A stretch of 12,372 bases of DNA from Lachnospiraceae bacterium (GTDB lineage: Bacteria; Bacillota; Clostridia; Lachnospirales; Lachnospiraceae): contig JAAVAA010000093.1 in assembly GCA_014804285.1 (NCBI GenBank), forward strand, positions 1-12,372. Reading direction: 5' to 3'. Position 1 is the first letter of the stretch; each line of letters begins with the position of its first letter. The notes beneath the pieces were generated by a model. The model saw only the letters and a program-made list of their open reading frames with translations. It was not told where the DNA came from and did not search any database. A program made the position numbers and the translations under genes. Positions 1-7,344 of this stretch are shown in pieces.

Positions 1-118
1 CGATGAAAAGAAATCCTTGAGGAAACAATTCGCGAACGCTTTATCGAGCGTGTTGACGAGAGGCTTTCTTTTCATCGGAGCGGATGTCTCGCATATGCAT
101 ACCCAAGCTAAACGTTAA
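1..118 (+). repeat. Structured repeat, copy 1 (candidate non-coding RNA)
   Basis: An inverted second copy lies at 12254-12372. Seen here: a perfect 13-bp outer stem, CGATGAAAAGAAA (1-13) with TTTCTTTTCATCG (65-77), extended by 15-18/60-63 after one mismatch. Inside is a conserved core (20-58) with a small helix 24-26/52-54 (AAC/GTT) stacked on ACGCT (36-40)/AGCGT (47-51). That helix has loop TTATCG and a conserved 5' bulge, AATTCGCGA (27-35). A downstream box, AGCTAAACGT (106-115), is also shared with copy 2 at nearly the same distance. The core is 37/39 identical between copies, and the two differences (25 and 53) form one compensatory pair. Outer arms differ in sequence but remain self-complementary. 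I infer a conserved folded RNA or single-stranded DNA structure; I do not recognise the family. It reads in the same direction as the carboxypeptidase gene, about 60 nt upstream of that gene's promoter, and has no U-tract, so it is not a simple terminator. The element may extend left of the window. Confidence 0.75.
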
Positions 119-178
119 ACTATCTCTTTAGCCACAGAAATGAAAATGTCCCGATTGTTCCATAGAATAAAAAAACAC

Positions 179-207
179 TTTGCGGAGAATATATTTAAGG
201 ATATAAT
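179..207 (+). promoter_or_regulatory. Probable sigma-A promoter of the carboxypeptidase gene
   Basis: A perfect -10 hexamer TATAAT (202-207) is preceded by TTGCGG (180-185, 16-bp spacer) or TTTGCG (179-184, 17-bp spacer) as a weak -35. The spacer is AT-rich. Transcription would begin near 214, giving a leader of about 50 nt that carries AAAGGAG at 248-254 before the GTG start at 263. The promoter lies downstream of structured repeat copy 1, so the repeat is not in this transcript unless there is read-through from outside. Confidence 0.6.
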
Positions 208-262
208 AAGTAAAGGTATGATGAAGTACCGGCTATAAAAATGATTTAAAGGAGCTTTATAA

Positions 263-1507
263 GTGGATTTTCAGGATAATATAGAAGCAGAATCCCGGGC
301 ACGGCGTATGCAGAGAGTAAAGAAGATGCAGGAAGAGAAACAAAGGCAGTTGATGTTGCGTCAAAAGATTAGTCAGGCGGCGCCCTTTATAGTGGCTGTT
401 GTATTGTTTATTCTCGTTGTCTGGGCAGGAATCGGGTTAATAGGACGAAGAACAGACAGCAAGGGAGAGGATATTGGAAAGCAGGAACAGGAAGGAACTG
501 AATTGGAGGACAAAAGCATTGCGGTAAGTGACAGTAATGTGGTAAATCCGGAAGTTAATATTTCTGATCAGACAGAGCAGGGGATTCCGGAGACAGAGTT
601 TGCCCATACTCTTCCCTATACGGAAGGCATGGAAAGCCTAAAGCATTATCAGGCGAAGGCAACGAAGGATACGTTTAGTCTTGGAGATGAGATTGTCAGC
701 AGCTATGCAGTGTTGATTGATCTGAACACTGACAGCATTCTTGCGGGAAAAGGTTCAAAAGAAATCATTAGTCCTGCATCTATGACAAAGATTTTAACCG
801 TGCTTGTGGCATCCGAATGTTTGGGAGATCCGAAGAGATTGGATGATACTTTTACGATAACACTGGAAATTACAGATTATGGTTATGTTCATGACTGTAG
901 CAGCGCAGGTTTTTTGGCAGATGAGACGGTGACAGTTCGTGATCTGTTTTATGGAACGGTGCTTCCTTCCGGAGCAGATGCAGCGGTAGCGCTTGCCACT
1001 TATATAGCGGGCAGTCAGGAGGCATTTGTGGAGCTGATGAATGAAAAGCTGGATCAGATGGGGCTTTCAGATACAGCACATATGACGAACTGTGTGGGAA
1101 TCTATGATGAGGATCATTATTGCACTGTTTATGATATTGCCATGATTCTGGAAGCAGCCATTGACAATGATTTGTGCAGGGAGGTTTTGGCCGCCCATAC
1201 GTACAATACATCAAAGACGGAGCAACATCCGGAGGGAATTCTGATTTCCAACTGGTTTTTACGCAGGATAGAGGATCGGGATACCGGAGGCGAGGTAGTC
1301 TGTGGTAAGACAGGGTATGTGGCACAATCGGGAAGCTGTGCGGCAAGCTATGGAGTTGATCACGGTGGAAATGAATACATCTGTGTAACAGCAGATGCAT
1401 ACAGCCAATGGAAATGTATTGCTGACCATGTGACCCTTTACAAGCAGTTTGCCGGGGAAGAAAGTCTGGCAAAGAGCGAAATGGAGATGAAAAACGAAGT
1501 AGGATAA
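263..1507 (+). CDS. Membrane-anchored D-alanyl-D-alanine carboxypeptidase (peptidase S11, PBP5-like)
   Basis: It would remove the terminal D-Ala from peptidoglycan stem peptides outside the membrane, limiting cross-linking. The protein has 414 residues. The start is GTG 263, chosen because AAAGGAG sits 8 nt upstream. Residues 1-38 are highly charged and predicted cytoplasmic; about 40-62 form one membrane helix, so it is an N-terminally anchored protein rather than one with a cleaved signal peptide. An acidic linker runs to about residue 130, followed by the penicillin-binding fold: SxxK as S173-M-T-K176, the SxN position as S236-G-A238, and KTG as K349-T-G351. The usual Asn of SxN is Ala here. 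The C-terminal PBP5 beta domain and amphipathic anchor of E. coli DacA are absent, consistent with the N-terminal anchor. It appears monocistronic, with a promoter at 179-207 and a terminator at 1509-1553. A role in sporulation or vegetative growth cannot be told from sequence. Confidence 0.88.
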   Translation: MDFQDNIEAESRARRMQRVKKMQEEKQRQLMLRQKISQAAPFIVAVVLFILVVWAGIGLIGRRTDSKGEDIGKQEQEGTELEDKSIAVSDSNVVNPEVNISDQTEQGIPETEFAHTLPYTEGMESLKHYQAKATKDTFSLGDEIVSSYAVLIDLNTDSILAGKGSKEIISPASMTKILTVLVASECLGDPKRLDDTFTITLEITDYGYVHDCSSAGFLADETVTVRDLFYGTVLPSGADAAVALATYIAGSQEAFVELMNEKLDQMGLSDTAHMTNCVGIYDEDHYCTVYDIAMILEAAIDNDLCREVLAAHTYNTSKTEQHPEGILISNWFLRRIEDRDTGGEVVCGKTGYVAQSGSCAASYGVDHGGNEYICVTADAYSQWKCIADHVTLYKQFAGEESLAKSEMEMKNEVG

Positions 1508-1508
1508 G

Positions 1509-1553
1509 AGAAGAGCTGTCGTATGGCATAAAAACTGTACGGCAGTTCTTTTG
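1509..1553 (+). terminator. Rho-independent terminator after the carboxypeptidase gene
   Basis: Two nt after the stop codon, AAGAGCTGTCGTA (1511-1523) pairs with TACGGCAGTTCTT (1538-1550) over 13 bp with two G-U wobbles. It can be extended outward by 1510-1551 (G-U) and 1509-1552 (A-U). The loop is about 14 nt. The 3' arm runs into a short U-run (1547-1553). This separates the gene from the signalling cluster. Confidence 0.7.
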
Positions 1554-1573
1554 CATGCAAAATTTGAGGGATG

Positions 1574-1728
1574 CTTACAAAATGTGACACTCGTTTACAA
1601 AACGGGAAAGTCAGATTACAACCAACCGATTGACTGTGCTCCCTGATTGTAAATGCGAAGCATACCACGAAAAGTGCGAATCGTGCCAAAATAGAAAATT
1701 CACTACAATATTCTGCTATAATTGTAAA
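1574..1728 (+). promoter_or_regulatory. Phased TTTACAA-like repeats upstream of the chemoreceptor operon (candidate operators)
   Basis: CTTACAA (1574-1580), TTTACAA (1594-1600) and ATTACAA (1615-1621) are direct repeats spaced 20 and 21 nt apart, two helical turns. Around the first two, the 20-nt blocks match at 14 of 20 positions. The reverse complement TTGTAAA occurs at 1647-1653 and 1722-1728, the last just downstream of the -10 box. Direct repeats at about 21-nt spacing are the usual arrangement for LytTR-domain regulators, and one is encoded at 5173-5907. The repeats do not closely match a LytTR consensus that I know, so the assignment is only a hypothesis. Confidence 0.35.
1714..1722 (+). 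promoter_or_regulatory. Extended -10 promoter of the signalling operon
   Basis: TGC followed by TATAAT gives a perfect extended -10 (TGnTATAAT). The position 17 nt upstream (AAAATT/GAAAAT) is a poor -35, as is common for extended -10 or activator-dependent promoters. Transcription would begin near 1729, about 40 nt before the chemoreceptor GTG. I see no sigma-28 (flagellar) promoter of the TAAA-N15-CGATAA type here. Confidence 0.55.
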
Positions 1729-1768
1729 GTTGCAGTAAAAACAAATGAGGATGAAAAGGGGTGCGATT

Positions 1769-3769
1769 GTGTTAAAGACAATTAAAGGAAGACTTACAGT
1801 TAGTGTAATCGGCATTGTTGTGGGAAGCATTCTTCTGACTACGGCAGGAATCATCGTGATTGCCGGAAGACGTATGATCGCGGATCAAACACAGGCTTTG
1901 CAGCTTAATGCAGATAAGTATGCGGAAGAAATCAATACATGGATTGAAAATGAAAAGATGTTGGCAGACGGAGCCGCAGACAGCGTAGGAGCCGGAGAAA
2001 ACACGGATGAGGAATTTGTCCAGGCCATCGTGGATGCACATGCGGCAGGCAGAGAAGAGCTTTTGAATTTGTATTGCGGTACCAATGACGGAAGATTTAT
2101 TCAGTCCAACAGGGAAGCGGAGATACCGGACGGATATAATCCTGTGGAGCGCAGCTGGTATCAGCAGGCTGCCAAAGAGGGAACCGTTATCGTGACAGAT
2201 CCTTATTGGGATGTGCTTACAAACCAAATGTGCACTACGATTGCCGCACCAATTTACATAAATAATGAACTGGCAGGAGTCATTGGACTGGATGTAACGC
2301 TGGGAACCGTAACAGATCTGACAAAAAGCATTCATTATGCCGAAGGAGTATATGGCTTTTTGGCGGATAGCAGCGGGCAGTATGTAGCACATGAAAATAA
2401 AGAATACGAGCCCACGGAAAATGCAGCGGTTGCGGTGACGGATGTAATTCCGGGGCTGGAGGGAATGCTTCGCGGAACTGAAAGCGGGGTCAAGAAGCTT
2501 ACCGATTATGATGATAGTACCTGCTATTTTGCAGTATCCGGAATTGTAGGCAGCAATTGGAAGCTGGGAGTTGTGGTACCGGCTTCTAATGTCACAGGGT
2601 CTCTTGCTGCCATGATCATAATGGTTATGGTGATTGCGCTTGTGATTATTGGATTTGTGACCTTATTTATGGCAGGTCTCATTGGAAGGATGCTGGCACC
2701 GGTACAAATGCTGAAGCAGTTTGCTTCCGGAGATTTCTCGGAAAATGTGATGAGTGAAAAAGCAATTCCCATTGAATACAAAAATGAAACGGAGCAGATC
2801 AAAACAGCAACAGCGGAAGTGAAGCAGCAGATCAGGGGAATCATTTTGAATACAAAGCAGGAGGCAGAGAGTATTAGTACAATTGCTGAGGGAACATCTG
2901 CCAAAATGACAGTTTTAAATGGAAATATATCTGATATCTCTGGTCTGGTCAGTGCAGTTATGGATCAGACCTCGCAGGCCAGAGAGTTAACTGAAAGCAT
3001 AAGAAATAACGGTCAGGAGTTAGGCAGTGAGATAGAGAGCGTGGTAAAAAAGGCAGGAGAAGCAGCTAAACAGTCCGCAAGTATTATGGAAAAGGCAGGG
3101 CGGCTGCATGAAGATTCACAACAGTCTGCCGGAGAATCGGTTGCACTTTATCAGGAGACCAGAGAAGATCTGGAAAAAGCAATTGAAAACAGCAGGAAGG
3201 TACATGAAATTGATACTTTAACGGAGGAAATACTTTCTATCAGCTCCCAGACTAATCTTTTGGCGTTGAACGCATCCATAGAAGCAGCGAGGGCAGGTGA
3301 AGCCGGAAAAGGGTTTGCTGTTGTTGCAGAGGAGATCAGACAGCTGGCAGATGATTCAAGACAGGCAGTGGATAAGATACGAAAGGTGACAGAGAGTGTG
3401 ATAAAGAATGTTGCTTTTCTTTCGGAAAGTTCCGTAAAACTTTTGGATTTTATGAATGAAAAGGTTATGGAAGATTATAAGGGAATGACAGAACTGGCAG
3501 AAATGTATCAGAAGGATGCTGCATTTTATAATGATATTTCCGGGGAGCTGGGGACGTCCTCCCGGGAGATGAGTGCAAGTATGGAGGAAATCAACGAATC
3601 GATTGTAGCAATTACAGAGCTTGTAGGTGATATTGCCGATTCCGTACAGAGTATGGAGTGCTCGGCAGAAAATTCGAATGAGAATTCGGAAGCGGTAATG
3701 AAGCAGATGGAAGAGCTGTTCCGGTTGAGTGAGCTTTTAAATCGGACGGTAGCGGCTTTTAAAGTTTAA
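1769..3769 (+). CDS. Methyl-accepting chemotaxis protein with dCache_1 amino-acid sensor domain
   Basis: A membrane chemoreceptor that would control the CheA kinase in response to an external ligand. The start is GTG 1769, preceded by AAAAGGGG at 1754-1761 with 7-nt spacing. In-frame ATGs at 1745 and 1751 lack a ribosome binding site. Length is about 666 residues. TM1 spans about 9-30, an extracellular dCache domain 31-275, TM2 about 278-308, then a HAMP-like segment and a long helical signalling domain. The conserved hairpin tip is SQTNLLALNASIEAARAGEA, with E505 near its centre. The ligand pocket shows Y123, R128, W130, Y131, Y146, D148 and D175. The order and spacings match the dCache_1AA amino-acid motif as I recall it for PctA (Y121, R126, W128, Y129, Y144, D146, D173). 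An amino acid or derivative is thus the likely ligand. No CheR-binding pentapeptide is seen at the C-terminus. It is the first gene of the cluster, 44 nt from the kinase gene; no other che genes are present. Confidence 0.92.
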   Translation: MLKTIKGRLTVSVIGIVVGSILLTTAGIIVIAGRRMIADQTQALQLNADKYAEEINTWIENEKMLADGAADSVGAGENTDEEFVQAIVDAHAAGREELLNLYCGTNDGRFIQSNREAEIPDGYNPVERSWYQQAAKEGTVIVTDPYWDVLTNQMCTTIAAPIYINNELAGVIGLDVTLGTVTDLTKSIHYAEGVYGFLADSSGQYVAHENKEYEPTENAAVAVTDVIPGLEGMLRGTESGVKKLTDYDDSTCYFAVSGIVGSNWKLGVVVPASNVTGSLAAMIIMVMVIALVIIGFVTLFMAGLIGRMLAPVQMLKQFASGDFSENVMSEKAIPIEYKNETEQIKTATAEVKQQIRGIILNTKQEAESISTIAEGTSAKMTVLNGNISDISGLVSAVMDQTSQARELTESIRNNGQELGSEIESVVKKAGEAAKQSASIMEKAGRLHEDSQQSAGESVALYQETREDLEKAIENSRKVHEIDTLTEEILSISSQTNLLALNASIEAARAGEAGKGFAVVAEEIRQLADDSRQAVDKIRKVTESVIKNVAFLSESSVKLLDFMNEKVMEDYKGMTELAEMYQKDAAFYNDISGELGTSSREMSASMEEINESIVAITELVGDIADSVQSMECSAENSNENSEAVMKQMEELFRLSELLNRTVAAFKV

Positions 3770-3813
3770 AATAATAGGAAGGCTGTGTTGTCAGAGAAGG
3801 AGACAGATAAGGT

Positions 3814-5133
3814 ATGTTAGGTGGTTCTGTATATATAGCAATACTTCGGTTTATGATCAGTTTGGCAGGGACAATTCTTTTGTTTTTTTTGATGAGCGAA
3901 TCCCGGTTTGGAGTAAAGAAGACAGTAGTCTGCTGCGTAGGCTTTAGTGTGATTGCAATTGCACTGTCAAGTATATGGTACGCAGTTAACTGGGGGAGTT
4001 ATGTCAAAATGGCAGCCCTTGTATTGTTTATGTGTTTTGCTGTTTTTGCAGTATTCATGAGTGCAGATCCTATCTTTTTATCAGTATATAAGCTGGCACT
4101 GACATTCTATTTATTGGCAGTATTCCTTGTGGGAGGAATTGAGGTTTCCGTTATTCTTTTTCAGAGAAATGTGTGGGCGGATATTGCAGCACGAATTCTA
4201 ATCATTGTGATTTTGGCTCTTTTTATTGATAAAAAAATAAAGAAGCCCATTCGGGAATTTGCCTGTTATGTTGAGAAGGAATTGGATCGGTTCAGCGCTG
4301 CTGTTATGACGATCAGCATTTTATTTGGAATCGGATTCATTTTAAATCCGAACATTAAGGAGGTGACTCCGTATCGTCTTTTTCAGATTGCCATGAACTT
4401 TTTTCTTACCGGCGCACTACAGCTTCTGGTGTTCCGGCTCTATACACACATTGGCAAAGAGCAGGAGTATCAGAAGGAAAACCAGCTTATGAAGATGAAT
4501 CACAGACTGCTTGAGAGAAATGTGGAGATTATGGAGGAGTCAGTGGAGGAAGGCAGAAGAATCCGCCATGATGCCAGGCATCATAATGCAGTTATGGCAG
4601 AGTACGCCAGAAGGGGACAAAATGAAGAACTGTTGCAATATTTAAAGGAATATGAGAGGGAGATGGACGAAACCGTAGAAGAGACCATCTGTGCCAACAT
4701 TGCAGTCAACAATCTACTTGCTGCATATACACGAAAGGCAAGGAAAGAGCAGATCAAAGTAACGATGGATGTGGAGCTGGGCAGAGATCTTACGATACCC
4801 AATATTGATCTGGTTACGATACTTGCCAATGCCTATGAAAATGCTATTTATGGCTGCATTGAAGTGAAAAAGCAGTCGCCGGAGAGAGAATGTTTTATTC
4901 ACCTTATGATCAAGAAAAAGAAAAATAAGCTGGTCATTTGCTGCAGCAACACCTGCAGGCTGGAAACGGAACTGGAGGACGGACAGCCGAAACCGGAATT
5001 TACCGGAGGTATTGGTGTGCTGAGCATCATTAAAACAGCGGAAAATTTTGATGGAGAATATGATTTTAAGAATGACAACGGGGTGTTTGTTTTTCGGCTG
5101 ATTATGAAAATTCCCATGGCAGAGACCGCGTAG
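3814..5133 (+). CDS. AgrC-like sensor histidine kinase (GHKL ATPase)
   Basis: A membrane sensor kinase that would phosphorylate the LytTR regulator encoded next. It has 439 residues and starts at ATG 3814 with AAGGAG at 3797-3802 (11-nt spacing). The first ~210 residues are very hydrophobic, with about seven membrane helices and almost no extracellular domain, as in AgrC/ComD-type peptide sensors. A charged coiled-coil-like stretch (about 212-248) leads to the phosphorylation site RIRHDARHH, with H252 as probable phosphoacceptor. The ATPase domain has the N-box around N339 and N343 (LANAYENAIYG) and a G-box G398-G-I-G401, ending near residue 435. No agrB- or agrD-like gene is visible between neighbours, so the signal is unknown. 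The seven-helix sensor suggests a lipophilic or peptide signal, but this is inference. The flanking gaps (44 and 39 nt) and the pairing with a LytTR regulator support a two-component operon. Confidence 0.85.
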   Translation: MLGGSVYIAILRFMISLAGTILLFFLMSESRFGVKKTVVCCVGFSVIAIALSSIWYAVNWGSYVKMAALVLFMCFAVFAVFMSADPIFLSVYKLALTFYLLAVFLVGGIEVSVILFQRNVWADIAARILIIVILALFIDKKIKKPIREFACYVEKELDRFSAAVMTISILFGIGFILNPNIKEVTPYRLFQIAMNFFLTGALQLLVFRLYTHIGKEQEYQKENQLMKMNHRLLERNVEIMEESVEEGRRIRHDARHHNAVMAEYARRGQNEELLQYLKEYEREMDETVEETICANIAVNNLLAAYTRKARKEQIKVTMDVELGRDLTIPNIDLVTILANAYENAIYGCIEVKKQSPERECFIHLMIKKKKNKLVICCSNTCRLETELEDGQPKPEFTGGIGVLSIIKTAENFDGEYDFKNDNGVFVFRLIMKIPMAETA

Positions 5134-5172
5134 AGTGTGGTATGATAGACTTAGGTGAAAGAGGTGCCGTTC

Positions 5173-5907
5173 ATGTATTTGATAGCGCTTTGTGATGACG
5201 AGACAGCAGAGCTTAATAAAACTGAGCAAATAATAAGTGACTATGAAAAGAAACATCCGGGAATCGATTTTTTGATAGAACGGTTTGAAAATGCAAATGA
5301 ATTGCTTTATAAAGTGAAAGAAAAAAATTATGCGCCGGATTTTATATTTATGGATATTTATATGCCGGATAAAATGGGAACAGATGTGGTCAGAGAATTA
5401 CGCAGCATAGGCAGCGAAAGTAAGGTGATTTTTCTGACCACTTCCAAAGAACATGCACTTGAAGCTTATGGCATGGATGCGGTACAATATCTGGTGAAGC
5501 CTATATTTGAAGAAACGCTGTTTTCGGTGTTGGACAGATTTTCATCGGGAATGGAAGAAAAGCGCACGCGGTACCTTTTGTTTAAAATTGAGGGGAAAAT
5601 ACAACGTGTAGCAGTAAATGATATGATATACTGTGAGGCACAAGGGAAAATACAGCGTCTGCATCTTGCAGATCATACACAGTGTGTATTGCGCATGACC
5701 ATGACAGAGATTTATGAGATGCTTTCCCGGTATCCTGAATTTGTGAGGGTGGGGATTGCTTATATTGTGAATCTGGAGCATGTAGATAATTTAAACGCGC
5801 GGGAGGTGCAGATGGACAACGGCAAAGAAATATATCTGCCCAGAGGTTCGTATCAGCCGCTGCGGGAAAGATATTTTGGATACTATTGTGGTGAAGAACA
5901 GGACTGA
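5173..5907 (+). CDS. LytTR-family response regulator (LytR/AgrA type)
   Basis: A transcription factor expected to be phosphorylated by the adjacent kinase and to bind direct-repeat DNA sites. The start is ATG 5173, with AAAGAGG at 5158-5164 and 8-nt spacing. An upstream in-frame GTG at 5155 has no ribosome binding site and would add six residues before the receiver fold. Length is 244 residues. The receiver domain covers 1-~125: acidic pair D8-D9, phosphoacceptor D61 in FMDIYMP, the Thr switch in FLTTS, and K109 in YLVKP. The LytTR domain runs from ~135 to 240; typical features include RVAVNDMIYCEAQGKIQRLH and the conserved FVRVGIAYIVNLEHV segment. Possible targets are the phased repeats at 1574-1728 upstream of the operon's first gene, which would make the cluster autoregulated; this is untested. 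The gap to the diguanylate cyclase gene is 43 nt. Confidence 0.92.
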   Translation: MYLIALCDDETAELNKTEQIISDYEKKHPGIDFLIERFENANELLYKVKEKNYAPDFIFMDIYMPDKMGTDVVRELRSIGSESKVIFLTTSKEHALEAYGMDAVQYLVKPIFEETLFSVLDRFSSGMEEKRTRYLLFKIEGKIQRVAVNDMIYCEAQGKIQRLHLADHTQCVLRMTMTEIYEMLSRYPEFVRVGIAYIVNLEHVDNLNAREVQMDNGKEIYLPRGSYQPLRERYFGYYCGEEQD

Positions 5908-5950
5908 CAACAGTAGCAGATAAAAGAAAACATCGGGAGAGGAATCGGTT

Positions 5951-7294
5951 ATGTCGGACGACAAAATGTGGGAATTTTATGAAGAATTAAGCGAGCTCGT
6001 ATACGTTGCGGATATGGATAGTCATGAGCTTGTTTATTTAAACCGTAAGGCACGTGAGCTGTATGGTATTAATTCCATGGACGAGATGAGAGGAAAAAAG
6101 TGCTATGAAGTACTTTCCGGAAATGCAAAACCTTGTATTCTTTGCAACAACAATAAATTAAAACCTGGATATTTTTTGGAAGAGGTGCAGTATCATCCGA
6201 CGTTGAAGCGAAAATTTGCGCTAAAGCAGACATTGCTGGAGGCGGATGGCAGGAGATACCGGTTTGAACTTGCCGTTGATTTAAATACGGGGGATTATGA
6301 AGAACGGGAATATGAGACAAATGCAGTCATGATCAATGAAGGCTTGCGGATATCTATGTTGGCACGCAGGCCGGAAGAGGGAATATCCGTATTGCTGGAA
6401 TATCTGGGACAGGCGCTAAAGAGTGAAAGAGTTTATATTTTTGAGGAATCTGATAAAGGTACTTTTAACAATACCTATGAGTGGTGCGCGGATAACGTGG
6501 TTCCACAGAAGGAGAATCTACAGGATGTACCTTTTGAGGTGGTCAGTTTATGGTATCAGCATTTTCAAAAGGGAGAGAATGTAATTATAGAAGATGTGGA
6601 GGACATAAAAGATACGGATCCGGCGGCATATGAATATTTAAAGCCCCAGAACATAAGATCTTTGGTGGTAAGCCCGCTTGTGAGTGAGGAGGGGATTATT
6701 GGGTTTTACGGAGTAGATAATCCGCCCCGACAGTTTCTGATGAATATCACAACGCTTTTTCAGATTCTTGGGCACTTTATCATATCATGGTTTTACAGAA
6801 GAGATTACGTACGACAGCTTGAGACATTATGCTTTCGGGATCAGTTGACGGGAATCGGTAACCGACATGCTATGAATGAATATATTAGCGGGATACAGCC
6901 GGAGCAGAGTGTTGGAGTGCTTTTCTGTGATGTTATGGGATTAAAAAGGGCAAATGATACCAAGGGGCATCTGGAGGGAGATAACCTGCTGATTCGTGCT
7001 AGTGAGTGTCTGAAAAAAGAATTCAGTGATTACGCTTTGTTCCGCATAGGCGGTGATGAGTTTCTTGCTGTTTGTACGGGAATTACCGAAAAGGAATTTT
7101 CAGACAGGATAGAGCGTTTAAGGGCTGAAATGCAAATCAGAAGTGCAAATATGGCGATAGGATATATCTGGAACCCGGATGGAAGAGAAGATATTGATAA
7201 GCTCATTACTACAGCAGATAATCTGATGTACAAGGATAAGCGGGAGCAGTATGAGAAAATGGGAATAGATCGAAGGGCTCGAAGGACTATGTAA
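5951..7294 (+). CDS. PAS-GAF-GGDEF diguanylate cyclase
   Basis: A probably cytoplasmic enzyme that makes c-di-GMP from two GTP. It has 447 residues and starts at ATG 5951 with GGGAGAGG at 5935-5942. Residues 1-~110 are PAS-like, with C51, C62 and C65 in the pattern CYEVLSG...PCILCN; ~130-280 is GAF-like; the GGDEF domain starts near FRDQLTGIGNRHAMNEYI. The active site is an intact G367-G-D-E-F371. The metal/substrate region reads CDVMGLKRANDTKGHLEGD, the common clostridial variant of DxDxFK..ND..GH..GD. No RxxD inhibitory site is found at the expected distance before GGDEF, so classic product inhibition is probably absent. No EAL or HD-GYP domain is present. There are no membrane helices, so sensing is likely intracellular: the cysteine cluster could bind metal or respond to redox state, which is speculative. 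Its place in the operon suggests co-expression with the chemoreceptor and two-component system. Confidence 0.9.
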   Translation: MSDDKMWEFYEELSELVYVADMDSHELVYLNRKARELYGINSMDEMRGKKCYEVLSGNAKPCILCNNNKLKPGYFLEEVQYHPTLKRKFALKQTLLEADGRRYRFELAVDLNTGDYEEREYETNAVMINEGLRISMLARRPEEGISVLLEYLGQALKSERVYIFEESDKGTFNNTYEWCADNVVPQKENLQDVPFEVVSLWYQHFQKGENVIIEDVEDIKDTDPAAYEYLKPQNIRSLVVSPLVSEEGIIGFYGVDNPPRQFLMNITTLFQILGHFIISWFYRRDYVRQLETLCFRDQLTGIGNRHAMNEYISGIQPEQSVGVLFCDVMGLKRANDTKGHLEGDNLLIRASECLKKEFSDYALFRIGGDEFLAVCTGITEKEFSDRIERLRAEMQIRSANMAIGYIWNPDGREDIDKLITTADNLMYKDKREQYEKMGIDRRARRTM

Positions 7295-7344
7295 TTCTCG
7301 AAATGCATATATTTGTATAAAGCATAAGAGATGAACGTGGTTAA

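Noticed and set aside
1..118. Copy 1 of the repeat as a rho-independent terminator
   Set aside because: No U-tract follows the outer stem (next bases GAGCGG), and the inner core is far more conserved than a terminator loop would be.
1..118. Integron attC site
   Set aside because: The RYYYAAC/GTTRRRY boxes are not found at the expected places, and no integron integrase or cassette layout is present.
1666..1685. Inverted repeat CACGA/TCGTG upstream of the chemoreceptor
   Set aside because: Only 5 bp with a 10-nt loop; this is expected by chance in a region this size.
1745..1768. ATG starts at 1745 or 1751 for the chemoreceptor
   Set aside because: They lack a ribosome binding site, and the AAAAGGGG that serves GTG 1769 would lie inside the coding sequence.
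5155..5172. Upstream GTG start for the LytTR regulator
   Set aside because: No ribosome binding site precedes it; ATG 5173 has AAAGAGG at good spacing and starts exactly at the receiver fold (MYLIALCDDE).
3770..5172. Small agrD-like signal peptide gene beside the AgrC-like kinase
   Set aside because: The gaps on either side are only about 40 nt and hold no start codon with a ribosome binding site other than those of the annotated genes.
7295..7344. Terminator between the cyclase and deacetylase genes
   Set aside because: The ATGCATATA...TATAAAGCAT similarity has mismatches and no following T-run, so read-through is more likely.
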